A DNA stretch of 64,000 bases from Coriaria nepalensis (Eukaryota; Streptophyta; Magnoliopsida; Cucurbitales; Coriariaceae). The translations under genes and the position numbers were made by a program. Location: positions 2,051,001-2,115,000 of the forward strand of contig CP114482.1 of NCBI GenBank assembly GCA_027186245.1, in the 5' to 3' direction. Positions 12,043-23,241 of this stretch are shown piece by piece. How positions within the stretch are numbered: the first letter of the stretch is position 1; every line of letters begins with the position of its first letter. The notes beneath the pieces were generated by a model. The model saw nothing but the letters and a program-made list of their open reading frames with translations. It was not told where the DNA came from and made no database searches.

Positions 12043-12379
12043 AGACTATCTTCTAGAATTCCAGTTTACGTAAATTCCAGTTTCAAAACTCTTAACCTGA
12101 TTGAATTGATTGGTCAAGTTTGATGATGAAGATGTTGATAAACCAAGTATCATTTCAATCCCGGAGGAGGAATAATGGGAAAAGAATTAGAAGGTAGATT
12201 ACCCATTGCACTGTATGTTATAGAAATTAGAAAAGTTACACCATGTTCATGTATATATATGTATCTTCTGACAAATTTCAGAATATGTAGTTTGAAATTG
12301 TCAAAAATTACTAATCTGAGTAATCGTAGCCGTCGGATTATTATTTTTCATGTGCAGTGTAGAATCTGTTTGTAGGTGG
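12043..12379. other. Convergent 3' ends of NBS1 and an RNase T2 relic
   Basis: Presumed 3' UTR of NBS1. A short open acidic stretch at 12118-12174 follows an AG but has no partner exon. Nothing else was recognised. Confidence 0.5.
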
Positions 12380-13400
12380 TTATATAATGGTAAAATTTGT
12401 AGGGAAGGAGACGTGTGCCTTAGGGTATGCACACTTGAAGAAATGATCCGGACAATCGAAAGCATGTCCATCGAGATCAATGCAGATCAAAACTTCAAGG
12501 AGTTGTAAGAGATTGTTTTTGTTGTAACAGCACTTAAGTTGTGGAAATATGTTCAATACCTGTGCTATCTTCTTGTATAAATCTTCTCTCGGATACAGCT
12601 TATCGTCTCTCGGAATTGCCTGACCTAATCGGTAATATATATATGCACTCTCTCAAGCTTGCATTTATTTCACGTGCGACTCTTTACTATTTTAGAATAA
12701 TAAGTTATTTTGTATGCATATAATGTATGGCTATGACATGAAATGTTGTCATAGTTGATGTGATATACGAAAATGAGTGAAGTTTATGATTGTGATGTAA
12801 TTCGGTGTTTCATGATCCTATAATATGTGCATGCAAGATTCTCTCTTGGAGTGAGAAATGCATGGACTAGAGTACCTGATTCTATCAAGAGCTGGTAAAG
12901 ATTATTGTAACGTGCTGCGTAGTTTATTATCATAATGAAGTAATCGTCAACATCCATACCGGTGCAAGATCCATGTTTTAACCAGACCTTTCTCCAAAAA
13001 TCAATGTTTTTTCCATCTTCATCAAGCTGAGGCATAATTTTACCCAACCGATGAGCAAACTTCCAATGTTTGGCCTACATAAGTTTCAAGTACATATTTA
13101 GGATCTTAATCAATTAGAAAGCCTCCTTAACCGACAGAATATCATAGATCTTCAACTAAAGACATTAGTTTTGAATATTCAGCTCGAATCTTGGAAAGGG
13201 TATCGGAGTGGAAGATGGTTGACAGTGTTCGCCGTTGGCTTGATGAGGCCATAACCCGTGAACCAAAAAATTAGTAGGGAGAGGTTTCTTGCATTTAACA
13301 CCCCAGTTGCAATAGGAAGGAGGCCATTGCAGGGCAAGTTTGAAGTAAGCAACTGGCAATTCCTCGAGCTGTGCTGTTGATATAATTACTGCATCATTGA
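12380..13400 (-). pseudogene. RNase T2 family pseudogene, copy A (three exons recognisable)
   Basis: RNase T2 enzymes (S-RNase and S-like RNases) are secreted or vacuolar endoribonucleases using two active-site segments, CAS I and CAS II. On the minus strand the first exon is 13165-13400, with YFKLALQWPPSYC and CAS I NFLVHGLWP (His present). The second is about 12845-13069, with CAS II FWRKVWLKHGSC (the KHG His is present; the HEW His and Glu are K and V). The third is 12380-12624, running QAIPRDDKLYPRED to LEVLICIDLDGHAFDCP and ending HVSFPTNFTII then TAA. The second-to-third junction is clean. Against function, the signal-peptide region is frameshifted upstream of about 13395, with stops before GTQFLP. 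The first exon also meets a TAA after FELNIQN with no usable GT donor before it. The third exon is easily missed because its antisense is also open. Confidence 0.8.
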
Positions 13401-14100
13401 ATTGGTCCGGTAGAAATTGGGTACCTCATTAGTAATTGGTTACTTCTTGTCATCTTACATGTTCCTCCTAAAAAATAAAGAAAAGCCAAATAAACATCTA
13501 CAAGTTAATTTCGTTTTATCAACTTGATTACTTCACATCATTTGAGTCTGAACTCTCCTGTGAGAAGATGGAGACGTAAATCAGTCATGCCGGGAAGTGA
13601 TTATTCCTCTCATGGCTCCCTCTCCCTCCCCTATCTTTTCTTGGTAGATATAAACGTAAAAGATAATGTCAAAGAGTATTGAATCATCGTAGAAGAAGAA
13701 GAAGAAGAGAAACCCCTCATAGCGTAACAGGGATCAAGTTCAATGGCCAACGAGAAAGGTACGGGCTGCCGTTGATTGATGTTTGACCGTTAACCTTATC
13801 TGCTCACACCGTTACCACCTAGGCTGCCCGTCGAAGGACTAGTCGTCACTCCCGTCTGTCTTGTTAAAAATGAGATCACGTGTCTCCGTTTGCTTGAGAG
13901 AATTGATTATTGCTATTTGTTCATCGCTCTAACTACACATACACTTTGGATTCTAACAAATATTAATGAAATCATCTTCCACTTACAGTGATCATAGAAC
14001 ATGATCCATGAACATATGTTTATTTCTACATGCCACACACCAACACATAAGCATATTACATGGGAGGAAGCTAGAAAATGAAGACTGCCCTTATCATATA
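13401..14100. other. Intergenic between two RNase T2 relics
   Basis: No coding frame recognised. A GAA-rich run sits near 13690-13712, and a GC-richer patch at 13740-13870 has no recognisable product. Bases 13400-13560 may hold the decayed signal-peptide and promoter region of copy A. Confidence 0.45.
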
Positions 14101-14577
14101 ATGGTAAGATTTGTAGGGAAGAAAATGAGGGCATTAGGGCTGCCGCAATTAAAAAAAAAAAAGCTCCGGAAGTCGAAAGCATGCCCATCACGATCAATGC
14201 GGATCAGAACTTCATAGCGTTATAAGATATTGTATTTATTTTCATTGCACTTGAGTTGTGGAGATATGTTCAATTCTCGTTATGATGTAAATTTTCTCTT
14301 TGATACATCGTCTCAAAATAATAACATTACATGTATAACAAAAACATTAACCATACATATAAAATTAACATATCTTTTACCTCGGATTTTGGAAAGTCAG
14401 GAGTAATACTAAGTGGTTCGGCACGCTCGCCTTTGGCTTGATAGGGCCATAAACCATGTAACTATGCAAGTCTCCGAGAGAGGTTTCTTGCATTCTATAT
14501 GCCCATTGCAGTGGGAAAGCAGGCCATTGTAGGCCAAGTTTGAAGTAAGCAAAATGGTTCTTCTTTACGTTTTGCAA
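14101..14577 (-). pseudogene. RNase T2 pseudogene, copy B (first and third exons only)
   Basis: This is a second, more decayed minus-strand relic. Bases 14377-14577 match the first exon of copy A (AYFKLGLQWPA; the CAS I segment reads SYMVYGPIKP, shifted and without the catalytic His). Bases 14101-14310 match its third exon (EVLIRIDRDGHAFD, with two Cys of copy A replaced). They are only about 70 bp apart, so the CAS II exon and its introns are gone. DNA similarity to 12380-12610 is visible directly, for example GTAGGGAAG and GATCAATGC.GATCA.AACTTC. A poly-A run at 14150 interrupts the third-exon frame. Confidence 0.78.
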
Positions 14578-15213
14578 AAGATGGAAGAATGTAAAGGAGA
14601 AGAATTGTAAGTATCATTTCTATATTGTCTTTCAATATCAATTTTACTTTCCAAAAATCATTTATATGCTAGAAAGCCAATATGTAAATAGCATTGTTCC
14701 TTATATTTTATACATAACTTCTTACAATCGGAAGAAATTGATATTAAAATCTAGTTTGATGGAAGGTTGACGTATCAAGTGACGTAACAAACTACCATAA
14801 ACTTGTCACGATTAGGCTTCTTGCTTATATAATATGTTAAATTTGCTTTTAAATAATTTGAATTTAAGATAATCGATAATTTAATAAGAAATCTTAATTA
14901 TAAATAATCGATTTATTTGATATCAAATCTTACGAAGCCCAGTTCAAGCCTAGCATGGGTGGCCCGCATTACCTTACGTCGGCTTGCATGCGGCCGTGCT
15001 AGCAGATCTATTTCGACACCTTTTTGTCCACTCCCAAATAATTTATTCTTTCGACCACACAAATTCTATATTTATCATTTTGACCCCCCATTTACCATTT
15101 TTTAACAGAAGAGCACACAGAAAGACTGGGAGAGTTTTTAGGCGCGCCTCCGTCGCTGATTTCAGGTTACTGGAAATGGAAATAGAGAAGGAAAAAAAGA
15201 AGAAGGAAAAAAA
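14578..15213. other. Intergenic and probable RAD4 5' region
   Basis: AT-rich to about 14920, then GC-richer. Bases 15100-15213 are purine-rich and probably the RAD4 5' UTR. An upstream ATG at 15174 in another frame could act as a small uORF. No other feature recognised. Confidence 0.5.
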
Positions 15214-18200
15214 ATGCGAGGGAGAAAGAAGACACAACGACAGAAACAATCTTCAGGTGAGTTCACTTCAAACTTTCGTCGTTTCTAATTTCATTCTGTT
15301 TTCTAGATTTTCTGTTCGGTTTCCGAGAAAAGAAAAAAAACAGAGAAGAGAGGAGAAGGAATTCTAATTTACCGTCGCTTTTGTTTTCCAGAAGCGAAGG
15401 CAACCCACTTTAGGTTGGACTAAAGTTTATGCATTTGCTCTATTTAGATTGTAGAGGAAGTTAAAAAGTCTAGTTTCTCTTGAATTGTTCTTACTGCTTT
15501 TGAAATTTTAGATAACTAAAACTAAAAGTGAAACATTTCCTCTGTTTAAATACAAGTGTAACCAGATAACAAAAAGAATTATATGGGTTCTATTGAAAAT
15601 TTATGGGTATTACTATAATTTGTAGATTGTGAGCTGATGCTGTATGAGAATTTGTGTGGAAAGGAGAGAATTTCAGGGGGAAAATATGGTATTTTGACAA
15701 TTAGGAGAAAGAAGGGCTGGGATTTGAAATAACGGCGGTAAATGTTCATCTGTGAGTAGGTATAGAGGATGTGAAGGAAGCTATACAAGATTCAAGAGGA
15801 AGCTGTTTAGAGTCAATAAATGACAGTGGTATGTTTGTTTGTATCATTTCGGTCGTCTTGTTTGTTTTTTAGTGTCCATTGTTGATGCTGCTTGATGTCT
15901 AATTTTTATAATGGGGTTTTAGAAGCTCTAGCTAATAGATCAAGAGAATCTGTCGGCAAGCTTCTAAGACGTGCGTCTAATCATCGCTCTTTGGCCTCAG
16001 AAAAACTTAATCATGCCGACAAGGTTTCCTGTATTAGACCTTTTTGTTCTAAATGCTTTATTTTTTAATTACTAATTATTATTATTAGTATTACTGTCTT
16101 ATTTTTGCATTTATTTCCAGGCAGAGTGTAGAACTGAAACTGAGAATAAACCAAACTCAAGTCAAGGGACAAAGGGGGATGTTTCAGAAGCTGAAGCTTG
16201 TGGTAAAGAAATGGAAGGAAATAGTTCAAGGCAAGAAAAAGTTGAGGGAAGAAGTGTTCCATGCAATGTATCCGAAAATGTGGAAGATGATTTTGATGCA
16301 GATTGGGAAGATGGTTTTGTTCCCACTCTGGACCCCACAAAATCTCATCAATTTACTATTGAAATTGATGATAACCAAACCGTGGACACAAGGCGAAAAC
16401 CTGTCCGTCGAGCTTCTGCTTCAGAAAAGGTAATATATTCATATCTCGAAATTGCATTACACTTGGTTTCTACTTGTTATGATTCCTTACACACTTTCTT
16501 TTTTCCTTTTTTTTCTTTTTTTTGGGGCAGGAATTAGCTGAGCTAGTGCATAAGGTTCATTTGCTTTGTTTACTTGCACGTGGGAGGTTGGTCGACTCTG
16601 CTTGTAATGATCCTCTAATTCAGGTTGCTTCATCTTGTCAAGTAGAATAATCGATATAAGGAATATTTTTTTCATAACCATGATTAATGCTATTGTTTTT
16701 CCTTAAGCTCATTGAGGATTTTGAGCCCTAACCTAGCTAGATGGAGGATTATAGTTCATGTAGCTTAACTTTGTGTCAAAAAGATTCGAGTTTAGTTTAT
16801 TTATTTGCTTCATTTGGCCAATTCTTCTAAATACCTTTTTAAGTGCCAATTTCAGACTCAAATCCAGTTTGGCCCACAAATCTTATCAAGATTCATGTAC
16901 TCTTTTGTTATTTCTCATGAAATTAGGTTACATTTGCAGGCTGCTTTACTCTCTCTTCTTCCAACACAATTGCTGAAGATTTCACATGTCGAGAAACTTA
17001 TTGCAGGCTCCTTGAATCCACTTGTTAGTTGGGTATGATTTTATTGAACTGTATTTATCCCCCTCTCTCTCTCTCAATTGAGAATTGGACAATTTCCATG
17101 GTGCATTTATTGCTCCGTCTTTTTCTGATGCTTCCACCTGCCCCCCCAAAAAAAAAAATTCCAGTTTCATAATAACTTCCATGTTAGAAGCCAAAGCAGT
17201 GCAGAGAGCTCTTTCCATTCAGCTTTGGCTCGTGCTCTTGAAACACGTGAAGGTACTCCAGAGGAGGTAGCCGCTCCATCTTTTCTTCCTTGTCATTACC
17301 CTGAATTTCATTTCCCCTTATACCAATTCATTTATTTTGCAACTAAAATCCACTACATGTAACTACTGATGGCGATGTGACCAATTTAAAGGATATATAT
17401 ATGGGAATACACATCTTAATAGATCAAGCTTTTGGAATAATGTGCTAGTGGAATATAGTATCTGAGCCTTGAATCTTTAGTACAAATCCCCATGCCTCTT
17501 TTTCTTTATTATTCTAGTGTAAAGATCGTATCTCACTGTCCGTGAGCTTACACATGTCTGCATCTGCAATAATAAGTTAAGGGTTCTTACTTTTTCTCTA
17601 GTTGGTTAATTTTGAATTAGGTTTGATACCTAATTTCTGTCCAATTTCTGCTTTACACTCTTTGGTTCTTGTTTTGTCATAGCTAATTCTGATCAATATT
17701 TCACTTGTAAAATGTTTTACCCATTTATTCTTTTAGATCGCTGCTTTGTCTGTGGCTCTCCTTAGGGCTTTGAATCTTACTACCCGGTATGGCTTTCATT
17801 TCAAGAATCTTACCATTTAAATTTTGTTTATTTTGTTCTAAGTTCTTTTAGCTGCACAAAAATCCTCTGCCCTTATCACTCTATTGAGTTCCAATATTAG
17901 ACAACTGCTTATTTCTTTTCAGGTTTGTATCCATTTTGAATGTTGCATCTTTAAAACCAGATATGGAAATCTCTAAATCTAATGGCGAAGATACAAGTAG
18001 ATCCAACAAGGGAATATTCACCTCTTCTACCTTGATGGTTTCTGGACCAAAACAGAATCACTCAACTCCCAACAAATTATCTTCCCGTGAAAAAGAACAA
18101 GACATTTTTCAAAACTCTGAGAGCGATTCATGCAAGAATAATGAAAGCAACTCAAAAGGCAAGAAAACTCGATCAAGAGATGTTCTACCTGATGAGTCAA

Positions 18201-20473
18201 CTTCTACAACACAATCTGATTACTCCGAAAGTGATAAGAATCCTCATGGATCAAAAAGGAAAGGAGATATAGAGTTTGAGATGCAGCTAGAAATGGCTCT
18301 TTCTTCGTCAGCAGTTGGGACTAAAGAGAGAGAGCCTAATATCAGTGACCTGGAAAATGCTTCATTAGAATCTTCTCCTCCTTTCAAAAGAATCAAAAGA
18401 CTTGTAATGCAAGAAAGTGCAACTTCTTCTCATGGAATCTCTATAGCCGTTGGATCGAGTAAAGTAGGATCTCCATTGTATTGGGCAGAAGTATACTGCA
18501 AGGGAGAGAACTTGAGTGGAAAGTGGGTCCATGTTGATGCTGTTAACATGATTGTTAATGAAGAGCATAAGGTGGAAGCTGCAGCTGCTGCATGCAAAAC
18601 TTCTTTGAGATATGTTCTTGCTTTTTCGGGACGTGGGGCCAAAGATGTGACTAGGAGGTATTTTCTGTGCTTGGATTTTTTGTATTCGTCTTCACTATGA
18701 TGTTGGATAAAAACATGGTTTCTTTCTTATTAGCTCCATTTGGGAAAAAATCTTTAGGTGCCAAACCTCAAATCCAGTTTGGGCCAATAAAAAACCCGTT
18801 TGGTCCAATATAATGAACATAAGCTCTCAAGTCTTTGTTGTATGAGTCTCTGTGCTATCTCTTTTCCTTCGAATCCATTTGAAATTGCAAAATAATCTTA
18901 CAAGCATTTATGTAACAGGTACTGTATGAAGTGGTATAAGATAGATTCTCAGAGAGTTAATACGCTGTGGTGGGATTCCGTTTTGGCCCCAATGAGAATA
19001 TTGGAGGAAATATCAACAGAAGAGGACAAAATGAAAGCATCAGAAGAAGGTAATAATAATAAAAATGCTCATGTTGCTTCTAGGAGTGATCTGGAAGATC
19101 TGGAATTAGAAACCAGGGCATTGACTGAGCCTCTTCCAACCAATCAGCAGGTAATCATCAAATTGAAAAATTTATAAGATTAAACATGTTATTGAAGTTA
19201 TTAATCATTTGTTACTGAACAAAATAATTGCAGGCTTATAAAAACCATAAACTATATGCTATCGAAAAATGGCTCACTAAGTATCAGATTCTTCATCCAA
19301 GGGGTCCAATTCTTGGGTTCTGTTCTGGTCATCCGGTTTACCCTCGGACCTGTGTCCAAACACTCAAGACAAAAGAAAGATGGATGCGTGATGGGCTGCA
19401 AGTTAAGCCAAATGAACTTCCTGCCAAGGTTCAATCCAAGTGAAGAACAATTCCTTTGTAAAAACTTTTTATTGCAATTAGATTTACTTTTTATTTAAAC
19501 GTTTTGTTTCTCTTAGGATTTGGCTCGTCCAATGAAGAATCAACAAAAAGGACAAGATTTGGAAGCTGATGATTATGAACAAAGTGATTCCCGAGGAATT
19601 ATTAGGCTTTATGGGAAATGGCAAACCGAGCCGTTGAACTTGCCTCATGCTGTAAATGGGATTGTGCCAAAGGTGAAGTTTAAATTTTTATTTTTTATTT
19701 TCTTTCAAATTGAAACTTTATTCATCCAAAAAATTCAGATTTATGTGTTGAATATTCAGAACGATCGAGGTCAAGTGGAAGTTTGGTCAGAGAAATGCCT
19801 TCCACCAGGAACTGTTCATATAAGGTTGCCTAAAGTTTTCTCTGTTGCTAAACGGCTTCAAATTGACTATGCTTCTGCGATGGTCGGTTTTGAGTTCCGA
19901 AACGGTCAATCTTATCCCGTCTTTGATGGCATTGTGGTCTGTTCCGAGTTCAAAGATGCAATTTTAGAGGTAAACACTTTATTTTCCTTTTTTCTTTTAA
20001 CTATCATCTTTCTTCTTACATTCTTTTGAATATTTGATTATGGTGGTGATTGTTTTCAGGCTTATGCCGAGGAAGGAGAAAGAAGAAAGGCTGAAGAGAA
20101 GAGAAGGAATGAAAATGAAGCCATTTCTAGATGGTATCAGCTCCTTTCATCTATACTAACTAGGCAAAGGTTGAACAGCCGTTATGGTGAAATTCAAGAT
20201 GCGAATGAAGATGACAAGGAAAAGGAACAGGCGATTGTTAATAAAAGTCAAGTAGGGGACAGAAAATCTTTTGGACTCCAGAAAGGAGGAGAGAAGAAAG
20301 AAGAAGATGATAGTGATGTTCGATTGGATGCTCAATCTTCTTCCTTTGTGAGAGGAGCGGAAGAAGATCATAAGCATGTGTTCTTAATAGAGGACCAGAG
20401 TGTTGACGAAGAAACCTTAGTACTCACAAAACGTTGTCGATGTGGATTCTCCGTTCAAGTTGAAGAGTTGTAG
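15214..20473 (+). CDS. RAD4: RAD4/XPC nucleotide-excision-repair damage sensor
   Basis: XPC/Rad4 recognises helix-distorting DNA lesions in the nucleus, with RAD23 and centrin, and starts global-genome repair. Fourteen in-phase exons give 933 residues: 15214-15256, 15760-15828, 15923-16023, 16121-16429, 16531-16623, 16940-17032, 17165-17266, 17737-17786, 17923-18657, 18919-19150, 19234-19428, 19517-19672, 19760-19969, 20060-20473. ATG 15214 opens a basic MRGRKKTQRQKQ start. An acidic patch (DDFDADWEDGF, about 140-150) precedes the transglutaminase-like region (ELAELVHKVHLLCLLARGR through WAEVYCKGENLSGKWVHVD). BHD1 follows (residues 610-674; KWLTKYQILHPRGP), then BHD2 (GIIRLYGKWQTEPLNLPHA, about 696) and BHD3 (VFSVAKRLQIDYASAMVGFEF, about 755). 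The tail is charged. No lesions seen. Orthology to Arabidopsis At5g16630 is inferred. Confidence 0.95.
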
Positions 20474-20704
20474 TATCAGTTTTCGTTTGTATTTTCCTTT
20501 TGTTTGTGTATATATAATATGGTCAGGAAAACTCAAATTTCAGATAAAAGAGCAGATACTTTTTTTAGAGTACGCACCAAACAGGTAGTAACAAATGATA
20601 ATGAGAAACAAAGACAATGAAAATGGAGAGGACTGCCTTATGCCTATCCCTGTTAGAAAAATAGGGGGATGCATGGCTTATTGGTAAAAATATTGGGAGG
20701 GAAT

Positions 20705-21609
20705 TCAAGGACATTTAGGTCTTCCTTCCTGTGTCTTCCAGTTATTGTAGCAAGGGCAGACTTGCTTGTGGCCGTAAGTGCCTGGAGGGACACAAAGACA
20801 TGTCGCACAGCACTTGAGACAGAAGTACATGCATGGCTTCTTGTGTGATGTTGCTGAGCATCGATACGTACATCTTGGTTTGCAATCTGTCAATTATTAT
20901 TACATTAATTAATTAGAAACCTGCACCAAACTTAGATAAAGTGGACACGAGATTGATGAGTCAAGAAGTGTTGATATGGATAGTTATCGAGTCATCCCGG
21001 TCACAAGTTTTGTTTAAGTTTACCGTACCATTACCCCGAAAGAAAAGAGTGTTTTATGTATATGTACCTTTTGCACGAAGCTTTTTGATTCTGGCCTGAT
21101 TGGAAAGTACGAGAGTAAAAGGAGTTAGATACATAGAAAGCTTAATTAGCTACCAAATCAAACTTAGTAGCAAATCAAGAGAGTTTCATTAAGGAGGGGC
21201 CGACCACTATGGAAATGATTGCATGCAACCCAGATAAATAGATCATACTTCAATAGGGTCTCATTCATTCATTAGCCTATAGTATAAAATCCATGACTCG
21301 ACTTTGAAACCTCTTCCATCTCATTTCATTCTAAGAATTGATTACCATTCGACCGAGAGAATGTCTATATGCCGACCACATAAGTTATGTATGAAGATAG
21401 TTTATTTATCGTATCGAAAGATACATGGAGGAGGGATGCAAGGGGATCATAAGTTTACAAACACTTCAATATAAGAGAAAGAATACAAAACATATGATAA
21501 ACAAAACAAGGGATTTGTATACCTCCGCAAAATCGGAGAAGGAAATCAAGAAAATCAGACCGAAAAGCACAATGAGGGAGATGCTATGATGCCGTCCTAA
21601 TCCCGCCAT
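20705..21609 (-). CDS. GASA/snakin cysteine-rich peptide
   Basis: GASA/snakin proteins are small secreted peptides tied to gibberellin response, growth and defence. Three minus-strand exons, 21523-21609, 21068-21095 and 20705-20886, join in phase to 98 residues. Residues 1 to about 27 form a signal peptide (hydrophobic SLIVLFGLIFLISF). A very short basic spacer (ARIKKLRAK) follows. Residues 39-98 are the GASA domain with all 12 cysteines in family spacing, starting DCKPRCTYRC and ending GRPKCP. The tiny 28-nt middle exon is typical of the family. Disulfide-bonded antimicrobial-type activity is known for relatives but not shown here. Confidence 0.93.
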
Positions 21610-21729
21610 TCCTCCTCCAATGTCGGACGTTGGTCGAACACGCTATTACTAGTTTGAACTTTGCAATGATAAGCAGAAGGATGTTGTTTGCTTGCTTGTT
21701 TTGAGAAGAGAGAAAACGATTGTGGGTCC

Positions 21730-21737
21730 TATTTATA
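21730..21737 (-). promoter_or_regulatory. Putative TATA box of the GASA gene
   Basis: TATAAATA on the minus strand lies about 120-130 bp before the GASA start codon, a normal distance allowing a 5' UTR. No other TATA match was seen closer. Confidence 0.6.
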
Positions 21738-23241
21738 GAGAGAGAGGTGTTGAGATTTTAGTGTTTTAAGATGCAATTTTATATGAAGAAGAAAGAAGAA
21801 GAAGAATGTGAGATTTGCACGATATAAGGCAACAATCCATGTGAATTTGTTGAAACCTCCTCTAAGATTTTGGCGTTCGAACCGCCGTTTATGGTGTTTG
21901 GTTTCAGTTGAGGATATATAGAACTCTTTAACTGCTTGTCAAACCTCCCTCACATGCAAAGATATTTAAGTCACGTGATTATGAAATAATTATGTATGAA
22001 TTATGAAATTGCATGTTGTGTTAGAACACGTGACAGAACATGGCTTAATTTTTTCTAGTTAGTTAGTACGGAATTTGTGCCAACTAAGAAAATAAAATAA
22101 AATTATTTTAATTATTCGGTTTAAATGTATTTTCCGTAATTATTTAAATTTTATTATAGTTTTTATATAATTTTAGAAATTTAAAATAACTAAATACTTG
22201 ATTAAAAAATAAAAAATAAATAAATATCTGTTATTCGTTTCTCGTATAACCAGACGTATATAATTATTGTTCTCATTTCTATTTTATTTTTATTTTCTAT
22301 CTCATTCTCATTTTACTCGGGAAATTTAATCAAACGGGATTTAAAGGTAAATCATGTTATAAAAATTTGTAGGATTCTTTTGGTAACATGGATTTGCAAG
22401 TAGATATATTTTAATCAGCAGGGAAAGTGGAACAACCACGTGCTCTAATTAATTGAACTAAATTTTTTTTTTCTTTCTTCTATTTGAATAGTTAATAAGT
22501 TCTCTTATAGATCGAAACATTATATTTTAATTATATGAAGATGAGATATGATGTAGGATAATAATAATATAAAAATAAGTATATAGATATATTTTCCTGT
22601 TGAAATTTAGATCTATACTATTGAAATCTATCATAATTACAACTACAAATTTCAAGTTCTTACATCATATCATCCCAATATATCAGGTCTATATGTGATT
22701 GTGATGAAATTTTTGTTTACTAACGTGATCGTAGAGCATACCCGATGAAGCCTTTGCTTCTACAAAACCCATGTTGCCTAACCTTTCAAAGAGAACATAG
22801 ACACTACGTACCCGGAAGATCGGGCGCGTAGAAGCCATGGACTAGAACTCTAGAGTTTGGTTTCGACTTTTTATTGCTAGGTCGTTTTCTATAAATAAAA
22901 CCAAAAAGAAAGGAGATATGTAATTAGCAAAAAGACATTCTTGAAGTACTGGGTTTTTTCGTTTTGGGTTGTCAAGAAAAGACTAATTAGTTTCTCTAAC
23001 TACAAATCTGACAATTGGAATGGTTTTCGTCCTGGTGTTAAGTCAGTCTTTCAATGCTGTTTTAGTGATTCAAGTTTCTAGCTTTCTCTTTTAACTTAGT
23101 CTAGTTCATTCTTTGTAATATGCTTTACGTTTCTTCCTCTATTTAAACTATGAATCCTGCAATCATGCATTAGAGCAATTTCATACTGAAAACTTTTGAG
23201 TGTTTTTTGTTTTCAATATTTCAAATCTTTTACATAAACTA
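21738..23241. other. Intergenic between GASA and BAHD relic
   Basis: AT-rich with many homopolymers. Apart from the CACGTG pair there is no recognised gene, RNA or transposon end. A TATTTAAA-like site near 23140 precedes the BAHD relic and may be its old TATA box. Confidence 0.5.
21971..22032. promoter_or_regulatory. Pair of CACGTG-containing (G-box type) sites upstream of GASA
   Basis: TCACGTGA at 21971-21978 and CACGTG at 22027-22032 stand about 50 bp apart, 360-420 bp upstream of the GASA start. CACGTG cores bind bZIP and bHLH factors. Function here is inference. Confidence 0.35.

Noticed and set aside
12118..12174. Acidic open stretch after NBS1 as an extra exon
   Set aside because: It follows an AG, but the preceding NBS1 exon ends at its own stop with no donor. 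It is probably 3' UTR.
12398..12510. Plus-strand frame ending INADQNFKEL as a gene fragment
   Set aside because: The reverse strand is the RNase T2 third exon with matching residues. The plus frame is its shadow.
16800..18810. Shared CTCAAATCCAGTTTGG in two RAD4 introns as a regulatory repeat
   Set aside because: Only about 16 bases agree and the surroundings differ. Too short to support a claim.
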